The translations under genes and the position numbers were made by a program. From contig NZ_RAPE01000001.1 in NCBI RefSeq assembly GCF_003651245.1, positions 558,001-622,000 on the forward strand: DNA of 64,000 bases. The letters run 5' to 3'. Of this stretch, positions 19,338 to 28,597 are shown one piece after another (position 1 is the first letter of the stretch; every line of letters starts with the position of its first letter). The notes beneath the pieces were generated by a model. The model searched no databases. It saw only the letters and a program-made list of their open reading frames with translations, and had not been told where the DNA came from. This stretch comes from Roseovarius spongiae (GTDB taxonomy: Bacteria; Pseudomonadota; Alphaproteobacteria; Rhodobacterales; Rhodobacteraceae).

Positions 19338-19981
19338 ACATCATACTTCTCGGACCGCCGGGCGCGGGCAAGGGCACGCAGGCGCAGATCCTCGTCGCGG
19401 AACGCGGCATGATCCAGCTTTCCACCGGCGACATGCTACGCGAGGCCAAGGACAGCGGCACCGAGATGGGCCGCCGCGTGGCCGAGGTGATGGCGCGCGG
19501 CGACCTGGTGACGGACGAGATCGTGATCGGCCTCATCCGCGAGAAGCTCGAGGGCGACAAGGGCGGCGGGTTCATCTTCGACGGCTTCCCGCGGACCCTG
19601 CCGCAGGCGGATGCGTTGGGCGAATTGCTGGCCGAGTGTGGCGAGCAGCTCGACGCGGTGATCGAGATGCAGGTCGACGACGACGCGCTTGTCAGCCGCA
19701 TCACCGCGCGCGCGACCTGTGCGGGCTGCGGCGCGGTCTATAACGACGTGACCCGGCCCATCCCCGCCGACGGCGTCTGCATCAGCTGCGGCGAGGCGCA
19801 CGAGTTCAAGCGCCGCGCCGACGACAACGAGGAATCGCTGCGCAACCGTTTGATGGAATACTACAAGAAGACCTCGCCGCTGATCGGCTACTACTACGCC
19901 AAGGACATGCTGAAATCGGTGAACGGCCTTGGCGAGATCGACGAGGTTAAGGCGGCGATCGCGGGCGTGCTTGACCGGTGA
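19334..19981 (+). CDS. adk: Adenylate kinase with a four-cysteine lid
   Basis: A 215-residue enzyme for ATP + AMP to 2 ADP. The P-loop [10 protein letters not shown] (7-16) and [10 protein letters not shown] (82-91) are present. The long lid contains four cysteines, Cys129, Cys132, Cys149 and Cys152, as two CxxC pairs, the metal-binding lid seen in Gram-positive bacteria and in Paracoccus denitrificans but absent from E. coli. The gene is coupled to secY by an ATGA overlap, and a 249-base gap with a promoter candidate separates it from rpsM. Confidence 0.97.
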
Positions 19982-20049
19982 GGCGGGCCGGGGACCGGAC
20001 AATCCGGGCCTGACCGAAAGCAACGCTTCGCCAGTCGCGCAGGCAGGGG

Positions 20050-20078
20050 TTGACGCCCCTGTCAAATGCTCCTAACCA
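20050..20078 (+). promoter_or_regulatory. Candidate promoter of the alpha operon (rpsM-rplQ)
   Basis: TTGACG (20050-20055) and TAACCA (20073-20078) with a 17-base spacer, 150 bases upstream of rpsM. The -35 is strong and the -10 is partial. The rest of the 249-base gap after adk shows no gene. Confidence 0.45.
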
Positions 20079-20230
20079 GCAGCATCTTGCGACAGAGATG
20101 ATTCCCCGCCCATCAGTCGCGCGGCGAATCGACCACCTGATACATCTGCGGCCCGGCGCGCTCCGCCTCGGGCCAGAGTTGTGAAAAAAGGGTCTGGCAT
20201 TACGGACCCGCAACGAAAGGAACGAGACAC

Positions 20231-20599
20231 TTGGCACGTATCGCCGGCGTAAACATCCCGACGCATAAACGCGTCCCGATCGCCCTGACCTACATCACCG
20301 GAATCGGTCACACCACCGCGCAGACCATCTGCGATGCGACCGGGATCGATCCCACCCGCCGCGTCAACGAACTCAGCGACGCCGAACTCCTGTCGGTGCG
20401 CGAGTATATCGACGCCAACCTGACCGTCGAGGGCGATCTGCGCCGCGAGGTGCAGATGAACGTCAAGCGCCTGATGGACCTCGGCTGCTACCGCGGCCTG
20501 CGTCACCGCCGCAACCTCCCCGTGCGCGGCCAGCGCACGCACACCAACGCTCGCACCCGCAAAGGCCCCGCGAAGGCCATTGCCGGCAAGAAGAAGTAA
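20231..20599 (+). CDS. rpsM: 30S ribosomal protein S13 (TTG start)
   Basis: A 122-residue S13 ([20 protein letters not shown]) that contacts tRNA in the P site and L5 across the bridge. The signature [20 protein letters not shown] is intact. The start codon is TTG at 20231, preceded by AAAGGAACGAGACAC; no ATG or GTG gives the conserved N-terminus. First gene of the alpha operon here. Confidence 0.97.
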   Translation: MARIAGVNIPTHKRVPIALTYITGIGHTTAQTICDATGIDPTRRVNELSDAELLSVREYIDANLTVEGDLRREVQMNVKRLMDLGCYRGLRHRRNLPVRGQRTHTNARTRKGPAKAIAGKKK

Positions 20600-20614
20600 G
20601 GGAGGGCAGCAGAC

Positions 20615-21004
20615 ATGGCACGCGATACCCGCCGCACCAAGCGCAAGGTTTCCAAGAACATCGCCACCGGCGTTGCGCATGTGAACTCTTCGTTCAACAA
20701 CACCAAGATCCTGATCTCCGACGTCCAAGGCAACGCGATCGCGTGGTCCTCCGCCGGCACGATGGGCTTCAAGGGCAGCCGCAAGTCGACCCCCTACGCC
20801 GCGCAGATGGCCGCAGAGGACGCGGGACGCAAGGCGCAGGAGCACGGCATGCGCACCCTTGAGGTCGAAGTGCAGGGCCCCGGGTCCGGCCGCGAGAGCG
20901 CGCTGCGCGCGCTGGCCGCTGTCGGGTTCAACATCACCTCGATCCGCGATGTGACGCCGATGGCCCATAACGGATGCCGTCCGCCGAAGCGCCGTCGGGT
21001 CTGA
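20615..21004 (+). CDS. rpsK: 30S ribosomal protein S11
   Basis: A 129-residue S11 ([20 protein letters not shown]) of the platform near the E-site codon. The family segment [19 protein letters not shown] and the C-terminal [18 protein letters not shown] are intact. Downstream, before rpoA, GGGGCCG (21023-21029) and CGGCCCC (21041-21047) can form a hairpin followed by an ATTCC...TTTT stretch, which may lower read-through. Confidence 0.98.
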   Translation: MARDTRRTKRKVSKNIATGVAHVNSSFNNTKILISDVQGNAIAWSSAGTMGFKGSRKSTPYAAQMAAEDAGRKAQEHGMRTLEVEVQGPGSGRESALRALAAVGFNITSIRDVTPMAHNGCRPPKRRRV

Positions 21005-21117
21005 TCCTTGATTTTACAGGTTGGGGCCGGGCGCTTTGCACGGCCCCATTCCGTCATTTTGAAACCTCGGGCGCTCAGGCCTTCGGACATGAGGACTGAG
21101 CAGGAATGGAGGGACGC

Positions 21118-22134
21118 ATGATCCACAAGAACTGGGCAGAACTGATCAAACCGACGCAGCTTGACGTCAAGCCGGGCAACGACCCGGCGCGCCAGGCCAC
21201 CGTCGTCGCCGAACCGCTCGAGCGCGGCTTCGGCCTCACGCTCGGCAACGCGCTGCGCCGCGTGCTGCTGTCGTCGCTCCAGGGCGGCGCAATCACCAGC
21301 GTGCAGATCGACAACGTGCTGCACGAATTCTCGAGCGTGGCGGGCGTGCGCGAGGACGTCACCGACATGGTGCTGAACCTCAAGGGCGTCGCGATCCGCA
21401 TGGATGTCGAAGGGCCCAAGCGCCTGTCGGTCTCGGCCAAGGGGCCGGGCGTCGTCACCGCCGGCGACATTTCCGAAAGCGCGGGCATCGAGATCCTGAA
21501 CCGCGATCACGTGATCTGCCATCTCGACGACGGCGCCGATCTCTTCATGGAACTCACCGTCAACACCGGCAAGGGCTATGTCGCCGCCGACAAGAACAAG
21601 CCCGAGGACGCGCCGATCGGCATGATCCCGGTCGATGCGATCTATTCGCCGATCCGCCGGGTGAGCTATGACGTGCAGCCCACCCGCGAGGGGCAGGTGC
21701 TCGACTATGACAAGCTGACCATGAAGGTCGAGACCGATGGCTCAATCACCCCGGACGACGCCGTGGCCTTCGCCGCGCGCATCCTTCAGGACCAGCTCAG
21801 CATCTTCGTCAACTTCGACGAACCCGAGGCGGCCGGCCGCCAGGACGAGGACGACGGGCTTGAGTTCAACCCGCTGCTGCTCAAGAAGGTGGACGAACTG
21901 GAGCTTTCCGTGCGCTCGGCCAACTGCCTGAAGAACGACAACATCGTCTATATCGGCGACCTCATCCAGAAGACCGAGGCCGAGATGCTGCGCACGCCGA
22001 ACTTCGGCCGCAAGTCCCTGAACGAGATCAAGGAAGTGCTGTCCGGCATGGGGCTGCACCTTGGCATGGATGTCGAGGACTGGCCGCCCGACAATATCGA
22101 GGACTTGGCCAAGAAGTTCGAGGACCAGTTCTGA
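21118..22134 (+). CDS. rpoA: RNA polymerase subunit alpha
   Basis: A 338-residue alpha subunit ([20 protein letters not shown]). The N-terminal dimerisation domain has [21 protein letters not shown], and the C-terminal DNA-binding domain contains [20 protein letters not shown] and [12 protein letters not shown]. The ATG at 21118, five bases after GGAGGG, is preferred over one 12 bases upstream, and gives the standard family length. Confidence 0.98.
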   Translation: MIHKNWAELIKPTQLDVKPGNDPARQATVVAEPLERGFGLTLGNALRRVLLSSLQGGAITSVQIDNVLHEFSSVAGVREDVTDMVLNLKGVAIRMDVEGPKRLSVSAKGPGVVTAGDISESAGIEILNRDHVICHLDDGADLFMELTVNTGKGYVAADKNKPEDAPIGMIPVDAIYSPIRRVSYDVQPTREGQVLDYDKLTMKVETDGSITPDDAVAFAARILQDQLSIFVNFDEPEAAGRQDEDDGLEFNPLLLKKVDELELSVRSANCLKNDNIVYIGDLIQKTEAEMLRTPNFGRKSLNEIKEVLSGMGLHLGMDVEDWPPDNIEDLAKKFEDQF

Positions 22135-22139
22135 ATCCC

Positions 22140-22165
22140 GGCCTCTGGGCGATCGCCCAGAGGCC
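22140..22165. repeat. 26-bp perfect palindrome between rpoA and rplQ
   Basis: The sequence 22140-22165 (arm GGCCTCTGGGCGA and its exact complement) is a perfect palindrome centred on GATC and includes GCGATCGC. It starts 6 bases after the rpoA stop. A second hairpin follows (CCGC/GCGG, about 22167-22189). As RNA it would be a stable stem-loop between rpoA and rplQ and could set their relative expression. Confidence 0.6.
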
Positions 22166-22270
22166 ACGCGTTCTCCGCGATGCGGAAAACGCTTGGGCAA
22201 TCCCGCCCCAAGGAGAGGGTGAGACACGCATCTCGCCCCTGACAAAGCATAAAGCGATAGGAGTAATCAA

Positions 22271-22690
22271 ATGCGTCACGCCAGAGGATACCGCCGCCTG
22301 AACCGCACCCACGAGCACCGCAAGGCGCTCTGGGCGAACATGGCCGGCTCGCTCATTGAACATGAGCAGATCAAGACCACGCTGCCCAAAGCCAAGGAAC
22401 TGCGCCGGGTCATCGAGAAGATGATCACGCTGGCCAAGCGCGGCGACATCCACGCCCGCCGTCAGGCCGCCAGCCAGCTCAAGCAGGAGCAATACGTCGC
22501 CAAGCTGTTCGACGTGCTGGGGCCGCGCTACAAGGACCGCCAGGGCGGTTATGTGCGCGTTCTGAAGGCCGGCTTCCGCTATGGCGACATGGCGCCGATG
22601 GCGATTATCGAATTCGTCGACCGCGATGTTGACGCCAAGGGCAAGGCCGACCGCGAACGCGTCGAGGCCGAAGAGGCCGCCGAGGACTGA
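22271..22690 (+). CDS. rplQ: 50S ribosomal protein L17
   Basis: A 139-residue L17 ([20 protein letters not shown]) near the peptide exit tunnel. The family segments [20 protein letters not shown] and [20 protein letters not shown] are present, with an acidic alphaproteobacterial tail. It is the last gene of the ribosomal cluster and is followed by a terminator. Confidence 0.98.
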   Translation: MRHARGYRRLNRTHEHRKALWANMAGSLIEHEQIKTTLPKAKELRRVIEKMITLAKRGDIHARRQAASQLKQEQYVAKLFDVLGPRYKDRQGGYVRVLKAGFRYGDMAPMAIIEFVDRDVDAKGKADRERVEAEEAAED

Positions 22691-22716
22691 TCCCGCGCTG
22701 ATACGATGAACAGAAT

Positions 22717-22747
22717 AATGCCGCCAGATCGCTCCGGCGGCATTTTT
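22717..22747 (+). terminator. Rho-independent terminator of the alpha operon
   Basis: AATGCCGCC (22717-22725) pairs with GGCGGCATT (22736-22744), with a T-run from 22743. It ends the rpsM-rpsK-rpoA-rplQ transcript and stands before the convergent host-attachment gene. Confidence 0.9.
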
Positions 22748-22764
22748 CGTAGGGTGATGGACGC

Positions 22765-23220
22765 TCAGGCGGCGTCCATTTCCTTTTTCACGATCTTCTC
22801 GATGTCTTCGACCGGGTGATTGGTCAGCGTCTTCGGGATATCCATCACCAGCTTGTCGAGCACTTCCTTGTGCATCTCGTCGCGCAGCACGCCGAGAACA
22901 TCGGGTGACGCGACGATCACGAGTCGCTCGAACCCGCCGGAATGCACCTCCTTGTAGAGCTTGTCCGAAAGGTCCTTGGCGAACCGTTCCTTGGCAAGCT
23001 CATGCCAATCGGTGTCCTCCATCGCGGAGCGTTGCTGAACGCCGGTATCCTGCATCCGCCCCGGCCGGTTTGCCGATTGCTCGCGGTCCGACGGGTTGTC
23101 CTGTTCGTCCTCGTCCGTGACCTCGAGGTTCGGATTGGCGTGGTCCGTCAGGTTGCGCAGGAATAGCGCCTTCTCGCTGTCGGCGACGACAACCAGCGTG
23201 TCATTCTTCAAACGCGCCAT
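22765..23220 (-). CDS. Host attachment family protein
   Basis: A 151-residue soluble protein (MARLKNDTLVVVADSEKALF) of the Host_attach family, named after an Agrobacterium plant-attachment locus. It has the N-terminal VVVADSEKALFLRN strand-loop, a hydrophilic variable middle (about 35-70) and the conserved GGFERLVIVASPDVLGVLRD and LTNHPVEDIEK segments. The fold resembles the eRF1/Pelota-like domain of baeRF proteins, so an RNA- or ribosome-related role is also possible. It follows the hydrophilic 78-residue gene by three bases, so both form one minus-strand unit. Confidence 0.8.
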   Translation of the reverse strand: MARLKNDTLVVVADSEKALFLRNLTDHANPNLEVTDEDEQDNPSDREQSANRPGRMQDTGVQQRSAMEDTDWHELAKERFAKDLSDKLYKEVHSGGFERLVIVASPDVLGVLRDEMHKEVLDKLVMDIPKTLTNHPVEDIEKIVKKEMDAA

Positions 23221-23223
23221 GTT

Positions 23224-23460
23224 TCAGTCCTCCTTGCCGGTTCCGTGATGACCACCCAGGTTGCCCTCGCCCTCTTCGTCCGACTTGTGGACGCGCGTGG
23301 TGCCCGGGCGATCCTGTCGGGCCCGTTTGAGACTGTCGCGCGTGCCGACCTTGCGTTCGAGTTCGCCGTCGGCGCGGCCCTGCTGGTCGGGCGTGACGGT
23401 GTCGTCGACGTAATCTTCGGTCTCCTTCTTGCCGTCTTTGGATCTGTGACGCTCTGCCAT
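23224..23460 (-). CDS. Small hydrophilic protein, unknown function
   Basis: A 78-residue, very hydrophilic protein starting MAERHRSKDGKKETEDYVDD, rich in Lys, Arg, Glu, Asp and Gly, with no hydrophobic core and therefore probably disordered. The ATG at 23460 has a good AAGGAAGG site upstream; the frame stays open further, but that part has arginine-rich noise. It is co-directional and 3 bases from the host-attachment gene, and divergent from the Deg protease. I recognise no family; it could be a stress-related small protein. Confidence 0.6.
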   Translation of the reverse strand: MAERHRSKDGKKETEDYVDDTVTPDQQGRADGELERKVGTRDSLKRARQDRPGTTRVHKSDEEGEGNLGGHHGTGKED

Positions 23461-23580
23461 GTCGCACCTTCCTTTCTTTGGTGTTTCAACCGCCTGAGGG
23501 GCCGTTCGGTTCCGCGCGCGCCCGCGGGCGTTGCATTCGGCGCGCAGGCCGCGCATATCCGACGGAAAGAGGAGGCGCCG

Positions 23581-24963
23581 ATGCTGCGATACCTGATCAT
23601 CCTTCTGCTCGCCGTAGCCAGCGCCGCGCCCGCCGAGACCCGCGTTCCCGACAGCCGGGCCGAGGTGCAGCTAAGCTTTGTTCCCGTGGTCAAACGCGCG
23701 ACCCCGGCGGTCGTGAACATCTACGCAAGGCGCGTCGTGAAGCAGGCGGCAAGCCCGTTCGCCAACGATCCATTCTTCGGAGAGCTCTTCCGCAATTTCG
23801 GGACCGCGCGGCCGCGGGTGGAAAATTCGCTCGGCTCGGGGGTGATCGTCGGGACCGACGGCATCGTCGTGTCAAACTATCACGTGGTCGGGCAGGCGAC
23901 CGATATCCGCGTGGTGCTCAACGATCGACGCGAATTCGCCGCGCGCGTCCTGATGGGTGACGAGGAAAGCGACCTCGCGATCCTCAAGCTTGAGGATGTC
24001 GAGGGTGAGCTGCCCGCGCTGCCTTTGCGCGACAGCGAAGATGTCGAGGTGGGTGAACTGGTCCTGGCCATCGGCAATCCGTTCGGCGTGGGCCAGACGG
24101 TCAGCAGCGGCATCGTGTCGGGGCTGGCGCGTTCGGGCCTCGCCACCGGAAACCTGCGTGGTTACTTCATCCAGACCGACGCGCCGATCAACCCCGGCAA
24201 TTCCGGCGGCGCCCTTGTGGATATCGAGGGGCGGCTGATTGGCATCAACACCGCGATCCTCAGCCGCTCGGGCGGGTCGAACGGGATCGGCTTCGCCATT
24301 CCCTCGGCGCTGGTGCGGCAGTTCGTGGCGCAGGCCGAGGCCGGCGCCACCGCATTTGAGCGCCCCTGGGCTGGCGTCACTGGCCAGCCGGTAAGCGCCG
24401 ACATGGCCGAGGGGCTCGGGCTGTCGCGGCCGGGCGGGATCATCCTCTCAGACATCCATCCCCAAAGTCCGCTGGGCGCCGCCGGGCTCACGCCCGGCGA
24501 CGTGATCCTGGCCGTCGACGGGGCCGAGGTGAACACGCCCGCCGAGATGATCTATCGCATGTCGGTGGCCGGGCTCGGCGCCGAGGTGCAGATCAGCGCC
24601 CGCCAGCGCGGCGAGGACACGATCCGCGCGGTGACGCTGAGCGCGGCGCCCGAAACTCCGTCTCGGGACACCCGCGAAACCGGCGCGCGCGCCGCCATTC
24701 CGGGCATGACGCTCAGCAACGTGAACCCGGCGGTGATGGCGGACTACAACCTGCCGCTCAGCGCCGCGGGCGTGCTGATCGAGCGGCCGGGCCCGGTCGG
24801 CCTGCGCGCCGGGCTGCGCCAGCGCGACCTGCTCTTGTCGGTCAACGGCGTCGCGGTGGCGGACACCGCGCAGGCTGAACGCGCGCTGACTGACGCGCGG
24901 CGGCGGCTGACGCTCGAGATACAGCGAGGCAAGCGGCGCATGACGCTGCGGTTCCGGCTCTGA
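23581..24963 (+). CDS. Deg/HtrA-type periplasmic serine protease
   Basis: A 460-residue secreted protease. Residues 1-18 are a signal peptide ending near AAPA. The trypsin-like domain holds the triad His101 (SNYHVVG), Asp131 (ESDLAIL) and Ser208 (NPGNSGGAL). Two PDZ domains follow (about 265-350 and 370-460), the second less conserved. It degrades or refolds misfolded envelope proteins. Start ATG 23581 was chosen because it begins the signal peptide; the frame is open upstream. The TGA overlaps the ATG of rarA by one base. Which Deg paralogue it is (DegP, DegQ or DegS) cannot be fixed. Confidence 0.93.
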   Translation: MLRYLIILLLAVASAAPAETRVPDSRAEVQLSFVPVVKRATPAVVNIYARRVVKQAASPFANDPFFGELFRNFGTARPRVENSLGSGVIVGTDGIVVSNYHVVGQATDIRVVLNDRREFAARVLMGDEESDLAILKLEDVEGELPALPLRDSEDVEVGELVLAIGNPFGVGQTVSSGIVSGLARSGLATGNLRGYFIQTDAPINPGNSGGALVDIEGRLIGINTAILSRSGGSNGIGFAIPSALVRQFVAQAEAGATAFERPWAGVTGQPVSADMAEGLGLSRPGGIILSDIHPQSPLGAAGLTPGDVILAVDGAEVNTPAEMIYRMSVAGLGAEVQISARQRGEDTIRAVTLSAAPETPSRDTRETGARAAIPGMTLSNVNPAVMADYNLPLSAAGVLIERPGPVGLRAGLRQRDLLLSVNGVAVADTAQAERALTDARRRLTLEIQRGKRRMTLRFRL

Positions 24964-26273
24964 TGGCGGATCTGTTCGACACCCCCGGCGATCCCGCGCC
25001 GAAATCCGCCGCGCCGCGCCCGCTCGCCGATCGGTTGCGCCCGCGCGCGCTCTCCGAAGTGATCGGCCAGGACCAGGTGTTGGGACCGGACGCGCCGCTT
25101 GGCGTGATGCTGGCCTCGGGCAGTCTCGGGTCGCTCATCTTCTGGGGGCCGCCGGGGGTGGGCAAGACGACGATCGCGCGGCTTCTCGCGGATGAAACGG
25201 ACCTGCATTTCATTCAGATCAGCGCGATCTTCTCGGGCGTGCCGGAACTGAAAAAGGTGTTCGAGGCCGCGCGCCACCGCGCCGCGAACGGGCAGGGGAC
25301 GCTGCTTTTCGTCGATGAAATCCACCGTTTCAACAAGGCGCAGCAGGACGGGTTCCTGCCGCACATGGAGGACGGAACGATCCTGCTGGTCGGCGCCACG
25401 ACCGAGAACCCGAGCTTTGAGCTCAACGCGGCCCTGCTGAGCCGCGCGCAGGTGCTCGTGCTCAAGCGGCTGGACCTGGCCGACCTCGAACGCCTCGTGC
25501 AGCGTGCCGAGAAGGAACTGGGCCGCGCGCTGCCCTTGGACGGCGCGGCGCGCGAGGCGCTGCTGGAGATGGCCGATGGCGACGGGCGCGCGGTTCTCAA
25601 CCTGATCGAACAGGTCGCGGCGTGGAAGGTGGAGGGCAAGCTCGACTCGCAGGCGCTGGCGACGCGGCTGATGCGGCGGGCCGCGAAATACGACAAGTCT
25701 GGCGACGAGCATTTCAACCTCATCTCGGCGCTGCACAAGTCGGTGCGCGGGTCCGACCCCGACGCGGCGCTATACTGGTTGGCGCGGATGCTGACGGGGG
25801 GCGAGGATCCGCGCTACCTTGCCCGTCGGATCACGCGGATGGCGGTCGAGGATATCGGTCTTGCGGACACGCATTCACATCGCGTCTGCCTCGATGCGTG
25901 GGAAACCTATGAGCGGCTGGGCTCCCCCGAGGGCGAACTGGCGCTGGCGCAGGCGGTGATCTACCTCGCGCTCGCGCCGAAATCGAACGCGGGCTACGCC
26001 GGCTTCAAGGCGGCCATGCGCGCGGCGAAGAAGACCGGCTCCGAGCCGCCGCCCAAGCATATCCTGAACGCGCCGACCCGCCTGATGAAGGACGAAGGCT
26101 ATGGCGCGGGCTATGCCTATGACCACGATGCCGAGGACGGGTTTTCGGGGCAGGATTACTTCCCCGAGGGCATGAAGCGCCCGGTGCTCTACCAGCCGGT
26201 CGAGCGCGGCTTTGAACGCGAGCTGAAAAAGCGCCTCGATTACTTCGCAAAGCTGCGACTCCAGCGGGGGTGA
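24963..26273 (+). CDS. rarA: Replication-associated recombination protein RarA (MgsA)
   Basis: A 436-residue AAA+ ATPase with Walker A GPPGVGKTT (62-70), Walker B LLFVDEIHRF (about 115) and sensor 1 VGATTENPSFELNAALLSRA, then a C-terminal oligomerisation domain with YLARRITRMAVEDIGLAD and FPEGM. It acts at stalled replication forks. Coupled to the upstream protease by TGATG. Length and order are normal for the family. Confidence 0.95.
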   Translation: MADLFDTPGDPAPKSAAPRPLADRLRPRALSEVIGQDQVLGPDAPLGVMLASGSLGSLIFWGPPGVGKTTIARLLADETDLHFIQISAIFSGVPELKKVFEAARHRAANGQGTLLFVDEIHRFNKAQQDGFLPHMEDGTILLVGATTENPSFELNAALLSRAQVLVLKRLDLADLERLVQRAEKELGRALPLDGAAREALLEMADGDGRAVLNLIEQVAAWKVEGKLDSQALATRLMRRAAKYDKSGDEHFNLISALHKSVRGSDPDAALYWLARMLTGGEDPRYLARRITRMAVEDIGLADTHSHRVCLDAWETYERLGSPEGELALAQAVIYLALAPKSNAGYAGFKAAMRAAKKTGSEPPPKHILNAPTRLMKDEGYGAGYAYDHDAEDGFSGQDYFPEGMKRPVLYQPVERGFERELKKRLDYFAKLRLQRG

Positions 26274-26334
26274 CCGCGCGGGACACCCCACCGCATGCGC
26301 CCTGATCGGCGCCGATTCAGTGGTGCGGTGAGAA

Positions 26335-26383
26335 TTGAACGCAGTTCAAACGTCTTATCCTGCTGAAGTTAAAAGAATATAAT
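26335..26383 (+). promoter_or_regulatory. Operator-like palindrome and TATAAT box ahead of the peptide importer
   Basis: TTGAACGCAGTTCAA (26335-26349) is a perfect inverted repeat with a GCA centre. Downstream, TATAAT (26378-26383) lies 17 bases from TTATCC (26355-26360). This AT-rich spot in a 287-base gap is the only good promoter candidate for the importer operon, and the palindrome may bind a regulator. The rest of the gap shows no gene. Confidence 0.4.
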
Positions 26384-26560
26384 AATTTTCGGCCACAGGG
26401 TTGGAAGCCGGGCGGCATCGTGCTTTGATTGCGCCATGTCGTATCCGGCAGCCCCGCCCGGCAAGGCCCCAAGCCGCCTTGCCCAGTCACTCATGTGAAT
26501 GAGGCGCCGGACGACTGTGACTTCCGGGAAAATATAACCATCAACCAACAGGGGAAAATC

Positions 26561-28171
26561 ATGTCCAACAAGAAGAATCAGATCCTGCTCGATCGCTTGG
26601 CCGACGCCGCGCGGACGGGGCGCATTTCACGCCGATCCTTCATGCATTACTCGGCCGCCGCCGGGGTGAGCGCCACCGCCGCCACCGGGCTGTGGACGAC
26701 GGCCGCGAAGGCGGAGCCGAAGAAGGGCGGCACGTTCCGCTTCGGCATCCATGACGGCAACTCTTCGGACAACCATGATCCCGGCACCTATGTCAGCCGC
26801 CAGCAAATCTACCTCGCGCACCAGTATCGCTCCTATCTGACGATGATCAATCCCGATGGCTCGCTCGGCAACGACCTGGCGACCGGTTGGGAGCCGAACG
26901 ACGACGCCTCGGTCTGGACGTTCGAAATCAACCCCGACGCATCGTTTCACAGCGGCAAACCGGTGACGGCCACGGACGTGCGCGATTCTCTCAACCATCA
27001 CCGCGGCGAGGAGTCGACATCGGCGGCGAAGGCGCTGCTGACCTCGGTGACGGACATCCGCGCCGACGGCGACCACACCGTCGTGATCGAGCTTGACGGC
27101 GGCAACGCCGATATCCCGTGGCTGATGACGGACTACCATTTCGCCATCTGCCCCAGCGACGGCGACGGCGGGATCGACTGGAAGTCCGGCGACGGTTCCG
27201 GCCCCTACAAGATCGACGACGCCGAGTGGGGCGTGCAGTTCAAGCTGACGCGCCATGAGGGCTGGCACCTTGAGGGCGCCTATTTCGACAAGCTGGTGAT
27301 GCTGGTGCTGAACGACCCCAACGCGCGCCAGACCGCGCTGGTCACGGGCGACGTCGACGCGATCTCGCTGGTGGATCTCAAGACCAAGTCGCTGCTTGAG
27401 CGCAGCCCGCAGATCCAGATCCTCTCGGTCCCGTCTGCGGCGGCGATCACCATGCCGATGTTCTGCGACACGGCGCCCTTCGATGACGTGAACGTGCGCA
27501 ACGCGATGAAGCTCTGCATGGACCGCGACGAGGTGATCGAGAAGATCGCCTTCGGCGAGGCGACCAAGGGCAACGATTTCCACCATTCGCCCGCCATGCC
27601 CTACTGGCCTGAGGGGATCGAGCAGCGCGAATACGATCCCGACAAGGCCAAGTCGCTGCTCAAGAAGGCGGGCGCCGAAAATATCGAGGTCAACATCCAC
27701 ACCGCCGACTCGGTGTTCTCGGGCGCCGTGGACATGTGCGTGCTTTATTCCGAACAGGCCAGCAAGGCGGGCATCAAGGTGAATGTCGTGCGCGAACCGA
27801 ATGACGGATACTATTCCGAGGTGTGGCTGAAAAAGCCGTTCACCGCCGTCAGCTGGGGCGCGCGCCCGACGCCGGACGTGATGTACAGCCTCGCCTACAG
27901 CGCCGACGCCGCTTGGAATGAGTCGCGCTGGCAGAACGCGGAGTTCAACGAGTTGCTGGTCAAGGCCAAGGCCGAGCTCGACGATGAGCTGCGCGCCGAG
28001 ATGTATCGCGAGATGGCGCTGCTGGCCCGCAATGATGGCGGCACGATCATTCCGTTCTTCAACAACTTTGTCTACGCGGTGCGCGACAATGTCGGCGTCG
28101 GCGAAGACCTCGCCCCGAGCTGGGAGCTTGACGGCGCCCGCGGCCCGAGCCGTTGGTGGTTCACCAGCTGA
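26561..28171 (+). CDS. Peptide-type ABC transporter substrate-binding protein, copy 1 (Tat-exported)
   Basis: A 536-residue family 5 binding protein. The N-terminus has RISRRSFMHY with twin arginines (Arg24-Arg25), a hydrophobic stretch and AKA before EPKKGGTFR, so it is a Tat signal peptide. The mature part shows the family landmarks DVDAISL, DKAKSLLKKAG and PNDGYYSEVWLKKP. Such proteins bind peptides, opines or related solutes and deliver them to the permeases at 30402-32433. ATG 26561 is used with an AGGGGAAA site. It is highly similar to the next gene, so one is a duplicate. Substrate is unknown. Confidence 0.92.
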   Translation: MSNKKNQILLDRLADAARTGRISRRSFMHYSAAAGVSATAATGLWTTAAKAEPKKGGTFRFGIHDGNSSDNHDPGTYVSRQQIYLAHQYRSYLTMINPDGSLGNDLATGWEPNDDASVWTFEINPDASFHSGKPVTATDVRDSLNHHRGEESTSAAKALLTSVTDIRADGDHTVVIELDGGNADIPWLMTDYHFAICPSDGDGGIDWKSGDGSGPYKIDDAEWGVQFKLTRHEGWHLEGAYFDKLVMLVLNDPNARQTALVTGDVDAISLVDLKTKSLLERSPQIQILSVPSAAAITMPMFCDTAPFDDVNVRNAMKLCMDRDEVIEKIAFGEATKGNDFHHSPAMPYWPEGIEQREYDPDKAKSLLKKAGAENIEVNIHTADSVFSGAVDMCVLYSEQASKAGIKVNVVREPNDGYYSEVWLKKPFTAVSWGARPTPDVMYSLAYSADAAWNESRWQNAEFNELLVKAKAELDDELRAEMYREMALLARNDGGTIIPFFNNFVYAVRDNVGVGEDLAPSWELDGARGPSRWWFTS

Positions 28172-28179
28172 GGCAGTGC

Positions 28180-28240
28180 GCCGGCGATCCGCAGCGCCGG
28201 CAAAGATCACAGCGCGCGCAACGTCGATACGTTGCGCGCG
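28180..28240 (+). promoter_or_regulatory. Two stem-loops after the first binding-protein gene
   Basis: GCCGGCG/CGCCGGC (28180-28201) is followed by an 11-bp perfect stem CGCGCGCAACG/CGTTGCGCGCG (28213-28223 with 28230-28240) around TCGATA. Neither has a T-run. In binding-protein operons such hairpins usually protect the upstream mRNA from 3' exonucleases. The remaining 350 bases to the next gene show no convincing gene. Confidence 0.55.
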
Positions 28241-28597
28241 TCCGGGGGTGCGCTGACGGTCCCGGCCTGGGAAAGTGTCGCAGCGGATGGACATGACGCG
28301 ACCTTCAGCGCGTCGGCGACGCTGACCTGTCGGGACAGGTGACGAATTTTGCCTTTTCCGCACCGGCCCGGCACCAGGACGAAATCGCCGCACGCGCCTG
28401 TTTCACACGGGCGGCGTTGGCGTTTCACGTCGGAATCAGGGGAAGGAAAACAAAAAGGTGGATGCTTGCGGGATTTCGTGTTTTGTTTCCAGAATGTCGG
28501 TTTCGTTACAACGATCGGCTCCGTGGATGCCGAAGATACCCCCGACGCCGATGCAAAATGCGCCGGGCTTCCGTAACGATGAAAGCAGGGAGATAAA

